Assembly (NCBI GenBank): GCA_017467185.1
Contig: JAFTSS010000002.1
Location: 1-64,000, forward strand
DNA length: 64,000 nucleotides
From: Paludibacteraceae bacterium
Lineage (GTDB): Bacteria > Bacteroidota > Bacteroidia > Bacteroidales > Paludibacteraceae
Direction: 5' to 3'
Within the stretch, counting starts at the first letter, position 1, and every line of letters begins with the position of its first letter. The notes under the pieces were generated by a model. The model had not been told where the DNA came from and did not search any database. It saw only the letters and a list, made by a program, of their open reading frames with translations. The translations under genes and the position numbers were made by a program. This document shows positions 17,881 to 26,300 of the stretch, in pieces.

Positions 17881-19656
17881 TTAGAAACTTACACTATAAG
17901 ACAATGCCAAACCTTTAGATGCGGGCACATAACGGCAAACACCACCAGAGCAATTGTAACCAGCGCGAGTACGTCCGTAAGACAATTGAACACGATGAGT
18001 ACCCCAATTATAAGTAGCTGCTACTTTGTAGTAATGTTGTTTTGTTGCATCAATATTATAAAGGTCAGAAACCTCAATCATTGCTTGTTGGAACAACGAT
18101 ATTTCATACAAAGCATATATCCATTGTCCACGATCCTGACGAGTGTGCAAATATTGCAACTCACCACGCATACCGATATTCTTAGAAGGTTTATATTTCA
18201 ACTCTACGATAGCAATATTAGAATTAACAATATTTCCTGGTTTAGAAGCTTTAAAACCATAACCTTCTTCTGCAGCATTCCAACCATGACCTTCAACTAC
18301 AGCCTGATTGTATTGTTGGAACATATAGAGTGCAGTCATAGAGAAAGTTTTAGTAATTTTCTTTGAAAATTCCAAATGTACATCAAGATAGTATGTTTCA
18401 TCACCCATTGCAAAGAAAGGAGAAGTATAACCTTCAGTACCTTGCAATGTACCAGATGCATTCATTTCAACAGGGTCAGCTTTAATGCCACGAATGTAAG
18501 TACCATTCAAGCGGAAACTTGTGCCATATTTACCACCCATAGGAGTTTTACGTTTGAAAGTATAGCGAGCTTCTGCTTGGAATGCCCATTCACCACGAGC
18601 AGCATGAGGATTACTTACAGTTGGAGCAGTACCATATTGAGTTGCATACGGATACATTGCTGCAAGTGCATAAGTATGAGTCATTGAAAATGCCGGCATG
18701 TGGTTGATATTACCACTAAGACCAGCGCCTGTACGATCTGAACGGAACGACATATTTTCAGAACGTTTAGCTTGAACTATGAAACTCATACCTCTCTGCG
18801 AATATGCCAAAGAAATCATAGCAACTTGACCTGGTTTATAAATATAACCATTATCTGCCGATGGGTCATTAGCTTTATAAGCATATTCTACCAAAGCATT
18901 CCAACCACCTTTTTGGAAACGAACACGAACATCACCAGCACCTACAAACTTCGGTAGATTAAGTTTATAAAAAAGGTTCGGATAAATATCTGCATGATTC
19001 GGTTCATACTTGCTCACATAGGATGCACCAAATAAAAGATTATAACCACCATCTTGCATAGCTTTAGACCATTCGTTGATATTCAATTCGAGGTCAGCTC
19101 CCATAACCGCTCCTTGTGAATAGTCAAAACCAAAGGCGTTGCTCATTCCGTAATTGAAATATTTACGTTGCATACCACCTAAAGCTTTAAAACGGATACC
19201 CTTATAAGGGGTAAACACAACACGTGCACCACGCAACGAGTTATCAACTCCAAGAGGACGATCTTCGTATGCACGGAAAATAAAACCAGAGCCAAATTGA
19301 TCATACACATTACCAACAGTAGCTTCAAACCACTTATATTTACCTGTTACATAAATATTTGGCAACCCACCTCCCGCAAAATTAGGTTCAAAACCAGGTA
19401 GTGGGCAATGTAATAATTCGAGACGGGCACCAGCTGTTACATACTGACTCGCTAAAGATAAATCAAGGTAAGAATTACTTACAAAAGGTCCATTATATTC
19501 AGTTGCTCCAATTACGCTATCAACCTGACCAACAAGGGCTTCAGTTTGAAAGTTACCTTTTAACGTAACACCCCCACCATCTGCTTTAGCGATAGTAGGG
19601 AACATCAATAATCCGACACACAATATGCCGATTATACTTTTTAATTGTTTTATCAT
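17881..19656 (-). CDS. Outer-membrane beta-barrel protein (DUF6029-like)
   Basis: A 591-residue exported protein with a signal peptide (about 1-25, ending TIAKADGG) and a long series of alternating beta-strands rich in aromatic residues, ending in aromatic ALSYSVSF, typical of an outer-membrane barrel. It resembles the Bacteroidota DUF6029 group that accompanies TlpA and Omp28 genes. No ligand is known. The gene lies between the TlpA-like gene (with an inverted heptamer pair in the gap) and the Omp28 lipoprotein. It may act as the outer-membrane platform for the exported thiol proteins encoded downstream; this is inference from order alone. Confidence 0.78.
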   Translation of the reverse strand: MIKQLKSIIGILCVGLLMFPTIAKADGGGVTLKGNFQTEALVGQVDSVIGATEYNGPFVSNSYLDLSLASQYVTAGARLELLHCPLPGFEPNFAGGGLPNIYVTGKYKWFEATVGNVYDQFGSGFIFRAYEDRPLGVDNSLRGARVVFTPYKGIRFKALGGMQRKYFNYGMSNAFGFDYSQGAVMGADLELNINEWSKAMQDGGYNLLFGASYVSKYEPNHADIYPNLFYKLNLPKFVGAGDVRVRFQKGGWNALVEYAYKANDPSADNGYIYKPGQVAMISLAYSQRGMSFIVQAKRSENMSFRSDRTGAGLSGNINHMPAFSMTHTYALAAMYPYATQYGTAPTVSNPHAARGEWAFQAEARYTFKRKTPMGGKYGTSFRLNGTYIRGIKADPVEMNASGTLQGTEGYTSPFFAMGDETYYLDVHLEFSKKITKTFSMTALYMFQQYNQAVVEGHGWNAAEEGYGFKASKPGNIVNSNIAIVELKYKPSKNIGMRGELQYLHTRQDRGQWIYALYEISLFQQAMIEVSDLYNIDATKQHYYKVAATYNWGTHRVQLSYGRTRAGYNCSGGVCRYVPASKGLALSYSVSF

Positions 19657-19669
19657 TCTTTTAAGACAT

Positions 19670-19748
19670 TTAGTAACGAGTAGCGAGTAATGAGGCTTTT
19701 TGTAGATAAAAATAGCCTCACTACTCGTTACTATTTAATAGTTACTTA
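19670..19748. repeat. Inverted heptamer pair between tlpA-like and barrel genes
   Basis: GTAACGAGTAGCGAG on one side and CTACTCGTTAC on the other, separated by an A/T-rich loop, give a long potential hairpin. The distal arm (CTCACTA, CTCGTTA, CTATTTA, ATAGTTA) reaches the stop codon of the TlpA-like gene. Confidence 0.85.
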
Positions 19749-20231
19749 TTTTACAAGTTCACGTACTTTTTCGATAAGGTGTTGTTCAGAACCATCAACA
19801 TAACCAGAGCGACGGTCAACAATTTTACCATTACCATCAATCACAAATACAGTTGGAACTGTACCGTTAACATTCATAGCACGGTTGAAATCTCCATTAG
19901 GGTCAAGCAATACTTCATATTCCCAACCTTTTGCATCAACTAAAGGTTTTACTTTATCAACATTTTGACCTTGGTCGATAGACACAGCTATTACTTTTAC
20001 GCCAGTTTCTTCTTCCCAATCTACGATTTGTTCGTGGATTGCATCAAGTTCGCGTTGACATGGTTTACACCAAGTAGCAAAGAAACTAATAATAAATGGT
20101 TTACCATCATTATTCAATTTAGCAGTATCTACTGTTTTACCATCAATATTTTTAAGAGTTACCGATGGAAGTTGAGCAAAACAGCCTACGGCCATCATTG
20201 CTACCATAATTAAAGCAAATGTTTTTTTCAT
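19746..20231 (-). CDS. TlpA-like thiol-disulfide oxidoreductase
   Basis: A 161-residue exported thioredoxin-fold protein. Signal peptide about 1-19 (MVAMMAVGCFAQ; the cysteine just before the end could also be lipidated but the context AVGC is a usable lipobox, so a lipoprotein is possible). The active site is FFATWCKPCQRE with C55 and C58; GTVPTVFVIDG supplies the cis-proline. It belongs to the TlpA/ResA group that reduces disulfides in the periplasm. It is the first gene of the five-gene cassette and has its own promoter at 20302-20332. Probably the electron donor for the downstream CxxC proteins (inference). Confidence 0.9.
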   Translation of the reverse strand: MKKTFALIMVAMMAVGCFAQLPSVTLKNIDGKTVDTAKLNNDGKPFIISFFATWCKPCQRELDAIHEQIVDWEEETGVKVIAVSIDQGQNVDKVKPLVDAKGWEYEVLLDPNGDFNRAMNVNGTVPTVFVIDGNGKIVDRRSGYVDGSEQHLIEKVRELVK

Positions 20232-20301
20232 AAAATTATAAATTATTTGTGTTTTTGTATTAGTTAGACTACAAATATATCAAAAAGTAAAATTCAGCAA
20301 G

Positions 20302-20332
20302 CAAAGTTACTACTTTTTTTGCAATTACACAA
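20302..20332 (-). promoter_or_regulatory. Promoter of the TlpA/Omp28 cassette
   Basis: Minus strand TTG (20330-20332), 20 bp, TAACTTTG (20302-20309). Confidence 0.75.
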
Positions 20333-20345
20333 TAGTTCTACTTTA

Positions 20346-21683
20346 TTACTTTTTCTTATAAACTTTGATGTAATCTATTTCGAAATCAGCCTCTCCAGCT
20401 TTTTTACCTTCTGCAATAAAAGAGTTAATCATTGGATACATAGCTTCTTGTGGCATAAAATTAGAAGTACGGAATACCTCTAAATCATTAATATACCATA
20501 TCAATTCTTTCTCATTCCATTCAAAAGAATAGACAAAGAAATTAGAAAGATTAAGTCCTTTTATACGGGTTGAAGTATATTTAGTTTCAAATTTTGAGCT
20601 CCAATAAATACCAACTTCTATTTCGCCATTTTCACATTTACAAATATTGATGTGAGGTGTTTTTTCTTCACCTCTTAACCAAAGAGCATGAGTTACACCT
20701 TTTGAACCAGCAAAACGCATTTTAGCACGATAAAGACCTCCCTTTTGGAAACTCGCATTACACCCATGTATCACATCTGATGTATAATTAAACTCTTTTT
20801 GAACGAAACCTTTTTCTGGATGCCATGTCAATGCCTCTGTTTTTTGCTCTTTTGTAACGATATGCAAATTACCAGCAATTACACGAACATTATTTCCGTT
20901 ATTATTAGCTTGTTGCTCATTTACAAACGAGTGATTTCCAACAAGGAGTGGACTCTTATAATGAAAACCTGGATCCCATTTAGATGCGTTTAACGAGTTC
21001 CAATCAAAGTTATCTTCGAAAACTAATTCACACCCTGCGATATATTTAAAATCTTCAATTTTGTGCTTAACATAAAACTGAATATCTTCATTATCTGCTA
21101 ATTGATGAAATCTTTTTTCATCTTGATATTCTTTTGTTGTCTCCCAACGTTTAGGATTAGCCCAAAATTCATTATTTTTCTGGAATTCAGGATTTGAAAC
21201 TTTTTCTTTTAATTCTAAATACTCTTTTACAATATAAGATCCATGGAAACGAGTATAAATTTGATAATCTTTAGACTTTTCAAATTTCTTAAATCGAGTC
21301 AATTCAGGTGACTTCTTAACCAAATCATGGTTAGCCAACGAAACAAATTCTGGTGTTGCTTTAAAAGCTAAATAATCTGCCAACTCTTGACTGTCTAAAA
21401 CTTGAAAGTATGTTTTTAACTTAGAGTTTGAATCCAACTTCTTGAATTTAGCCATATCACGATACTCTTGAGTATCTTTATACTTACGACTACGAAGTGT
21501 ACGTTTTAATTCTTTGAAGTTCGATGACTTTACTTGTTTGTAAAGCTCGTTATACTCTTCTAGTTCTTTAGATTCACTAATCAAAAGAAAACGTTTATAG
21601 TCAGCCACCTCTTTATGAAGCTTATCTTCATATTTAGATGTTGACATCAATCCGCCAAAAAGACTTTTCCAATAGAGATTCAT
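20346..21683 (-). CDS. GH16-fold protein with degenerate catalytic site and repeat N-terminus
   Basis: A 445-residue protein in two halves. Residues 1-215 are highly charged, apparently helical repeats of roughly 30-40 residues (SKELEEYNELY, DTQEYRDMAKF, SQELADYLAF, TKEYQDEKRF). Residues 220-445 form a concanavalin-like GH16 domain: LVFEDNFDWNSLNASKWD at its start, HALWLRGEE, and EADFEIDYIKVYKKK at its end. The GH16 catalytic motif E-x-D-x-(x)-E should follow HALWL; here it reads PHINICK, with H344, N346 and K349 where acids are expected, so hydrolysis by the usual mechanism looks impossible. No signal peptide is visible, so it may be cytoplasmic. A carbohydrate-binding or structural role is plausible. 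Homologues of this layout exist in Bacteroidales by my recollection; I know of no function. Confidence 0.8.
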   Translation of the reverse strand: MNLYWKSLFGGLMSTSKYEDKLHKEVADYKRFLLISESKELEEYNELYKQVKSSNFKELKRTLRSRKYKDTQEYRDMAKFKKLDSNSKLKTYFQVLDSQELADYLAFKATPEFVSLANHDLVKKSPELTRFKKFEKSKDYQIYTRFHGSYIVKEYLELKEKVSNPEFQKNNEFWANPKRWETTKEYQDEKRFHQLADNEDIQFYVKHKIEDFKYIAGCELVFEDNFDWNSLNASKWDPGFHYKSPLLVGNHSFVNEQQANNNGNNVRVIAGNLHIVTKEQKTEALTWHPEKGFVQKEFNYTSDVIHGCNASFQKGGLYRAKMRFAGSKGVTHALWLRGEEKTPHINICKCENGEIEVGIYWSSKFETKYTSTRIKGLNLSNFFVYSFEWNEKELIWYINDLEVFRTSNFMPQEAMYPMINSFIAEGKKAGEADFEIDYIKVYKKK

Positions 21684-21689
21684 ATTCTA

Positions 21690-21838
21690 GATTTTTAGTA
21701 ACGAATAGCTAGTAACAAGACTAACCATTCGGATTCATTAGATTTTTAGTAACGAGTAACGAGAAATACCCCCTCCACTCGTCCCCCTAAAACAAGGGGA
21801 ACAATATTTGCTAGTAGCGAGATTTGCTTGCAAACAAA
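21690..21838. repeat. Heptamer arrays plus CCCCCTAAAACAAGGGG palindrome
   Basis: Two runs of AGTAACG-type units around ACCATTCGGA, then the palindrome CCCCCTAAAACAAGGGG at about 21782-21800, then a further TAGTAGCGAG piece. All lie between the LOG gene and the GH16-like gene. Confidence 0.75.
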
Positions 21839-22393
21839 CTAATTTTGTTCGTTTTCAGTCTTAATTATCGCCTCTTTCAACTCTTCTAAAGTGTCAACAA
21901 CTTTTAAATTTCCGTTTCGAGAGACTTTATATCCCAATCCCTCTTTCAATATTTTATCAAGTTGCAACAACAATCCCATCCAAAAATTATCAGGGTTGAA
22001 TAATATTGTAGTCTTATCATGTTCACCTACCATACAAGATGATATGGTATCAAACATTTCATCGAGCGTACCAAATCCACCAGGAAATACCACAAACACA
22101 TCAGAATACTCTTTCATCATACTCTTACGTTCTGCCATATCTCCAACAATAAACAACTCTGTTGGTAAATCGCTCTTACGCCCCTTTTCTATAATACATT
22201 CAGGTATTATACCAACGATATCACCATTGGCATCTGCAACACCCTGAGCCACAGCACTCATCAATCCACCTGTCGCACCACCATAGACAAGAGTATGACC
22301 ATTACTAGCCATCCACTTACCAAACTCTGTTGCTTGTTGTTTAAACTCGTCACGAACTTGATCCGACGACGAACAATATACACAAATATTCAT
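21839..22393 (-). CDS. LOG-family protein (nucleotide 5'-monophosphate phosphoribohydrolase)
   Basis: A 184-residue Rossmann-fold protein of the TIGR00730/LOG group. The signature PGGFGTLDE is at 104-112, and the N-terminal region has YGGATGGLM (37-45). Plant and bacterial members cleave cytokinin riboside monophosphate or other nucleoside monophosphates; bacterial members probably work on AMP-like substrates in the cytoplasm. No pathway partner is adjacent: it stands between a GH16-like gene and nfnB, with repeats on both sides. The start is the ATG directly after a 7-bp-periodic array (AGTACTA, AGTAATA, AGTAGAA). Confidence 0.9.
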   Translation of the reverse strand: MNICVYCSSSDQVRDEFKQQATEFGKWMASNGHTLVYGGATGGLMSAVAQGVADANGDIVGIIPECIIEKGRKSDLPTELFIVGDMAERKSMMKEYSDVFVVFPGGFGTLDEMFDTISSCMVGEHDKTTILFNPDNFWMGLLLQLDKILKEGLGYKVSRNGNLKVVDTLEELKEAIIKTENEQN

Positions 22394-22399
22394 ATAGTA

Positions 22400-22482
22400 C
22401 TAAGTAATAAGTAGAAAGTATAAAGACTTTTATCAAAATTAAAGAATAATAAGTCTTACGACTTTATACTTTAGACTTTTTT
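22400..22482. repeat. Inverted heptamer pair (AGTAGAA / TTATACT)
   Basis: AGTAATAAGTAGAAAGTATAAAG and its approximate inverse near 22450-22480 flank an AAAATTAAAG core, so they could pair. The distal arm touches the nfnB stop region. Confidence 0.7.
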
Positions 22483-23935
22483 AAATTTCTCCAGCTTGGA
22501 TTTTAGCATGCATACTAGCTGCCGCTCTACGACCATCGCCCATCGCCAAAATCACAGTTGCACCACCGCGCACGATATCGCCACCAGCAAAAATTGTAGG
22601 TATTGAAGATTGCAATGTATCATCACCGACTTCAATAGTACCTTTACGAGTAACAGCCAATCCTTCGATAGTACTTGGAATCAATGGGTTTGGAGAAACA
22701 CCAACACTAACAATTACTTCATCCACATCAATAGTTTCGATTGCACCAGGAATTGGTTCTGGTTTACGACGACCAGAAGCATCTGGTTCGCCAAGAGCCA
22801 TCTTTTGAAGCAACATTTGAGCCACTCGACCCTTTTCGTTACCTTTATATTCAATAGGATTATGTAAAGTCAAGAATTCAACGTCCTCTTCTTTAGCATG
22901 TTTAACCTCTTCAAGACGTGCAGGCATCTCTTCTTCCGAACGACGATAAACAATCATAGCACGCTCTGCGCCAAGACGTTTAGCCGTACGAACCGAGTCC
23001 ATAGCAGTGTTACCACCACCGATAACAGCCACACGTTTACCTTTCAACACAGGTGTATCTGTATTAGATTTAGCAGCACCCATCAAGTTTACACGTGTCA
23101 AATATTCATTTGACGACATAATACCGATAAGGTTTTCGCCTGGAATATTCATAAAGTTAGGAAGACCAGCACCCGAAGCCACAAACATAGCACGATAGCC
23201 CTCTGCTTTCAATTGGTCGTATGAAATAGTTTTACCAACAATACAGTTTTTGATGAACTTAACACCCATTTTTTCAAGGTTACAAATTTCAACATCAACA
23301 ATATTGTTAGGCAAACGGAATTCAGGAATACCATATTTCAACACGCCACCAATTTCGTGCAATGCTTCAAACACAGTAACATCATAACCCAATTTAGCCA
23401 TATCACCAGCAAACGACAAACCACAAGGGCCAGAACCTACAACAGCAATTTTAATTCCGTTTGAAGCAGCCACTTCTGGCACAGCCATTTGTCCGCTATT
23501 ACGTTCATAGTCAGCAGCAAAACGCTCAAGATAACCGATAGCCACAGCAGGTTTACCTGTTTTAGTGTGAATACATTTACTTTCGCATTGACGCTCTTGA
23601 GGACAAACACGACCACACACAGCAGGCAAAGCCGATGTTTGTTTTAACACTTTAGCAGCTTCAAGAATTTCGCCACGTTCGATATTTTTGATAAATGTAG
23701 GAATATTTATACTTACAGGACAACCTTGCATACATGAAGGATTAGGACAATCCAAACAACGTTTAGCCTCTAACAATGCTTGCTCCATTGTTAGACCTTG
23801 GTTTACCTCTTCCGAATTTTTGCTACGATATTCACCATCCAACTCATTCATCTTCACGCGCTCGATAGCCATACGCTCTTTTGGTTTCATGGCAGTACGC
23901 AATTCTTCGCGCCATGCTTCATTTCTTCTTTCCAT
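22481..23935 (-). CDS. nfnB: NfnB-like NADPH-binding flavoprotein (glutamate synthase small-subunit family)
   Basis: A 484-residue iron-sulfur flavoprotein. The N-terminal ferredoxin-like part has RCLDCPNPSCMQGCP and CGRVCPQERQCESKC, ligands for two [4Fe-4S] clusters. Two nucleotide folds follow: VVGSGPCGLSFAGDMAKLGY for FAD and VIGGGNTAMDSVRTAKRLGA for NADPH. Sequences like this are often labelled NADPH-dependent glutamate synthase small subunit (GltA/GltD), but no large subunit is present. Instead the adjacent upstream gene is an NfnA-like FAD/[2Fe-2S] protein, making the pair match NfnAB (also called SudAB), which couples NADH, NADPH and ferredoxin by flavin-based electron bifurcation in anaerobes. 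That assignment rests on gene pairing. Confidence 0.88.
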   Translation of the reverse strand: MERRNEAWREELRTAMKPKERMAIERVKMNELDGEYRSKNSEEVNQGLTMEQALLEAKRCLDCPNPSCMQGCPVSINIPTFIKNIERGEILEAAKVLKQTSALPAVCGRVCPQERQCESKCIHTKTGKPAVAIGYLERFAADYERNSGQMAVPEVAASNGIKIAVVGSGPCGLSFAGDMAKLGYDVTVFEALHEIGGVLKYGIPEFRLPNNIVDVEICNLEKMGVKFIKNCIVGKTISYDQLKAEGYRAMFVASGAGLPNFMNIPGENLIGIMSSNEYLTRVNLMGAAKSNTDTPVLKGKRVAVIGGGNTAMDSVRTAKRLGAERAMIVYRRSEEEMPARLEEVKHAKEEDVEFLTLHNPIEYKGNEKGRVAQMLLQKMALGEPDASGRRKPEPIPGAIETIDVDEVIVSVGVSPNPLIPSTIEGLAVTRKGTIEVGDDTLQSSIPTIFAGGDIVRGGATVILAMGDGRRAAASMHAKIQAGEI

Positions 23936-23944
23936 AGTTATTTT

Positions 23945-24064
23945 AATTCATAATTCACAATTCATAATTCATAATCACAATAGATTAACCAACCCGAATT
24001 AGCAACACAAAAATATATTCCGAATGGCTAATTATGAATTATGAATTATGCATTATGCATTGGT
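23945..24064. repeat. Inverted heptamer arrays (AATTCAT / AATTATG) with CCGAATGGCTA centre
   Basis: AATTCAT/AATTCAC units start about 10 bp upstream of nfnB. About 55 bp on, after TCCGAATGGCTA, five AATTATG/CATTATG units (24030-24064) run into the 3' end of nfnA and encode its last residues (MHNA). Confidence 0.85.
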
Positions 24065-24897
24065 TTAAAATGTTCAAACGATTCTACTTCTGCATCTTTA
24101 TATGCTGATAATCTCATCATCATCTCATCAAAATCAACTTGATGAGCATCAAATTCAGGACCATCAACGCAAACAAACTTAGTTTGACCCCCAACAGTAA
24201 CACGACAAGCACCACACATACCTGTACCATCAACCATAATAGTATTTAATGATGCAACTGTAGGAATTTCATATTTTTTAGTCAAAAGACTAACAAATTT
24301 CATCATCACTGCAGGACCGATAGTAACACACATGTCCACTTTTTCGCGATTGATAACCTCTTCTACACCTTGTGTAATCAAACCTTTATTACCATACGAA
24401 CCATCATCAGTCATAATAACAACTTCGTCGCTATACTCACGCACTTGTTCTTCGAGAATAATAAGGTCTTTTGTACGACCAGCAAGAATAGAAACAACGC
24501 GATTACCAGCTTCTTTCATTGCTTTAATAATTGGCAACATCGGAGCAACACCAACACCACCACCTGCACATACAACTGTACCAAACTTCTCAATATGGGT
24601 AGCTTTACCAAGAGGACCAACCAAATCAAGCACTTCATCGCCAACGTTAAGATTACACAATTTTGTTGACGACACACCCATTTTTTGCACTACAAGTGTG
24701 ATTGTACCACGCACAACGTCAGAATCAGCAATTGTCAAAGGCATACGTTCACCATCTTTATCAACGCGAACGATAACAAAGTGACCAGCCTTACGTGATT
24801 TCGCAATAAGTGGAGCCTCAATCTCCAACTTCACAACATTTGCAGAAAAATGCTGTTTATTTACAATTTTATTCATTTCTATATATTTATTATTCAA
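24046..24897 (-). CDS. nfnA: NfnA-like FAD/NAD-binding subunit (sulfide/dihydroorotate dehydrogenase type)
   Basis: A 283-residue ferredoxin-NADP reductase-fold protein. The N-terminal half binds FAD (GERMPLTIAD, with AGHFVIVRVD), then GGGVGVAPMLPIIK marks the NAD site. Near the C-terminus GMCGACRVTVGG plus a later FVCVDGPEF provide cysteines for one [2Fe-2S] cluster, as in PyrK and NfnA. Paired with the downstream nfnB-like gene it should form a cytoplasmic NADH-dependent ferredoxin:NADP oxidoreductase. A promoter lies at 25007-25036. The C-terminal MHNA is encoded by a heptamer array, so the natural C-terminus was probably around FKP. Confidence 0.9.
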   Translation of the reverse strand: MNNKYIEMNKIVNKQHFSANVVKLEIEAPLIAKSRKAGHFVIVRVDKDGERMPLTIADSDVVRGTITLVVQKMGVSSTKLCNLNVGDEVLDLVGPLGKATHIEKFGTVVCAGGGVGVAPMLPIIKAMKEAGNRVVSILAGRTKDLIILEEQVREYSDEVVIMTDDGSYGNKGLITQGVEEVINREKVDMCVTIGPAVMMKFVSLLTKKYEIPTVASLNTIMVDGTGMCGACRVTVGGQTKFVCVDGPEFDAHQVDFDEMMMRLSAYKDAEVESFEHFKPMHNA

Positions 24898-25006
24898 TTT
24901 AATATATTATATCAAAATAAAGAAACAAACTAAAACCCACATCTTCCTAAACAATCAACATCCTATTCTTAATTTTCAATTCAAATACATAGTCCTCTTC
25001 AACTTG

Positions 25007-25036
25007 CAAAGATAATAAAAGTTTTTTATACTACAA
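25007..25036 (-). promoter_or_regulatory. Promoter of nfnA-nfnB
   Basis: Minus strand TTG (25034-25036), 19 bp, TATCTTTG (25007-25014). Confidence 0.75.
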
Positions 25037-25055
25037 TTATTTTTAACAAAAATAA

Positions 25056-25100
25056 AAAAAATTCGCAATCACAGTCATAAAACTGTAGTTACGAATTTTC
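25056..25100 (-). terminator. Terminator after the Gate-domain membrane protein
   Basis: On the minus strand GAAAATTCGTAACTACAG pairs with CTGTGATTGCGAATTTT and is followed by a T-run. It lies about 30 bp beyond the stop at 25130. Confidence 0.75.
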
Positions 25101-25129
25101 AATATTGTAATTTTCAAACAAAAATCACA

Positions 25130-26278
25130 TTAGAAAATAAGGTCAACCAACACAAACAACCAGTGCGCTGCGATACCTGCACAAAGGCCACCAATAGTAT
25201 GTGCCACAATAGCTTTTGATGTCAACTGACGATAACCAAGCGAATCAAGCATAGCTGTGTGAGTAGAAAGGAATCCTGACCAACACATACCCATTGCTGT
25301 AAATACCGCAATCACATTACCATCAATAAAACCTTGTTGAATGAAAGTTGGAATAAGGCCAAGGGCAGCACCTACGGCACCAAGGGCTGTAATAGGATAA
25401 GCAACAAGTTCTGGGTGCTCAAAACCAAACAACCATTCAAACAAGAAATCAATTTTACCAGCCAACCAAGGCAATACTTTAACACCTTCGTAAGCAGCAC
25501 CTGTATATTCGCCTGTTGCCGAAGCACCAAATGTAAGAATCATCACAAAAGTAGAGATAATCAATACACCTGGAATAATAGCAAGACCAAGCTCAACACC
25601 TGTTTTACCACCATCAAGAATTGCATTCAAACCACGAAGGAAAGCGCCTTCATCCGATTTAAACGAAATTTCTTGTTCATTACCACCAGCTGCACCCTCT
25701 TCTTTGAAGTTAGGGTATGCTTTGATAATAGAACGTTGCATAATACGAGTAGAAATAACACTACCAATAACAGCACCAAGAAGACCAACCAATGCGCCTG
25801 AAGCATAACCCTTACCTGTCATAAAGGCAATAACCACAAGACCCATACCGAAAGCAGTACCGAAGTTAGTCAACGAAATAAGTTGATATTTCTTAAAATA
25901 TTGACTGAAGTTTTTATCATTTGCCAACGAAATGATAGCAGGATTGTCAGACAAGAATGTCAACACTGCACCAAGAGCCGCAACACCAGGAAGGTTGTAA
26001 AGCGGTTTCATAAATGGTTTAAGAATATTTTCCAACAAACGAACCACCCCGAACTCAGTAAGCAATTTGCCCAAAGCCCCCGACAACACAGTGATACCCA
26101 TAAGATAAAAACATGTGTCAATCAAAAGACGATACGAGGTTTGCATAATGGTATTAAGCATATTAGCCACACCCATACGATTTGCGATATATCCAAATAT
26201 CACAAAGAAAATCACAAGAAAAATCAAAGCCTCAATTGTACGCTTTGTTGTGAATTTCAAGTCTTTAAATTTTTTCAT
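25130..26278 (-). CDS. Gate (nucleoside-recognition) domain membrane protein
   Basis: A 382-residue inner-membrane protein with about nine to ten hydrophobic segments. The sequence has the features of the nucleoside-recognition/Gate superfamily, close to the CD0519/CD1768 type: LSGALGKLLTEFGVVRLLENIL, FLSDNPAIISLAND and SLTNFGTAFGMGLVVIAFMTG. A charged cytoplasmic loop separates two halves near residue 195-215. The transported substrate is unknown. The gene starts 22 bp after the porin stop, so outer- and inner-membrane transport genes are paired, which may mean both serve one substrate. ATCTAAATCT lies just before the start. A terminator follows. Confidence 0.82.
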   Translation of the reverse strand: MKKFKDLKFTTKRTIEALIFLVIFFVIFGYIANRMGVANMLNTIMQTSYRLLIDTCFYLMGITVLSGALGKLLTEFGVVRLLENILKPFMKPLYNLPGVAALGAVLTFLSDNPAIISLANDKNFSQYFKKYQLISLTNFGTAFGMGLVVIAFMTGKGYASGALVGLLGAVIGSVISTRIMQRSIIKAYPNFKEEGAAGGNEQEISFKSDEGAFLRGLNAILDGGKTGVELGLAIIPGVLIISTFVMILTFGASATGEYTGAAYEGVKVLPWLAGKIDFLFEWLFGFEHPELVAYPITALGAVGAALGLIPTFIQQGFIDGNVIAVFTAMGMCWSGFLSTHTAMLDSLGYRQLTSKAIVAHTIGGLCAGIAAHWLFVLVDLIF

Positions 26279-26300
26279 AGATTTAGATTATTTATAAAAA

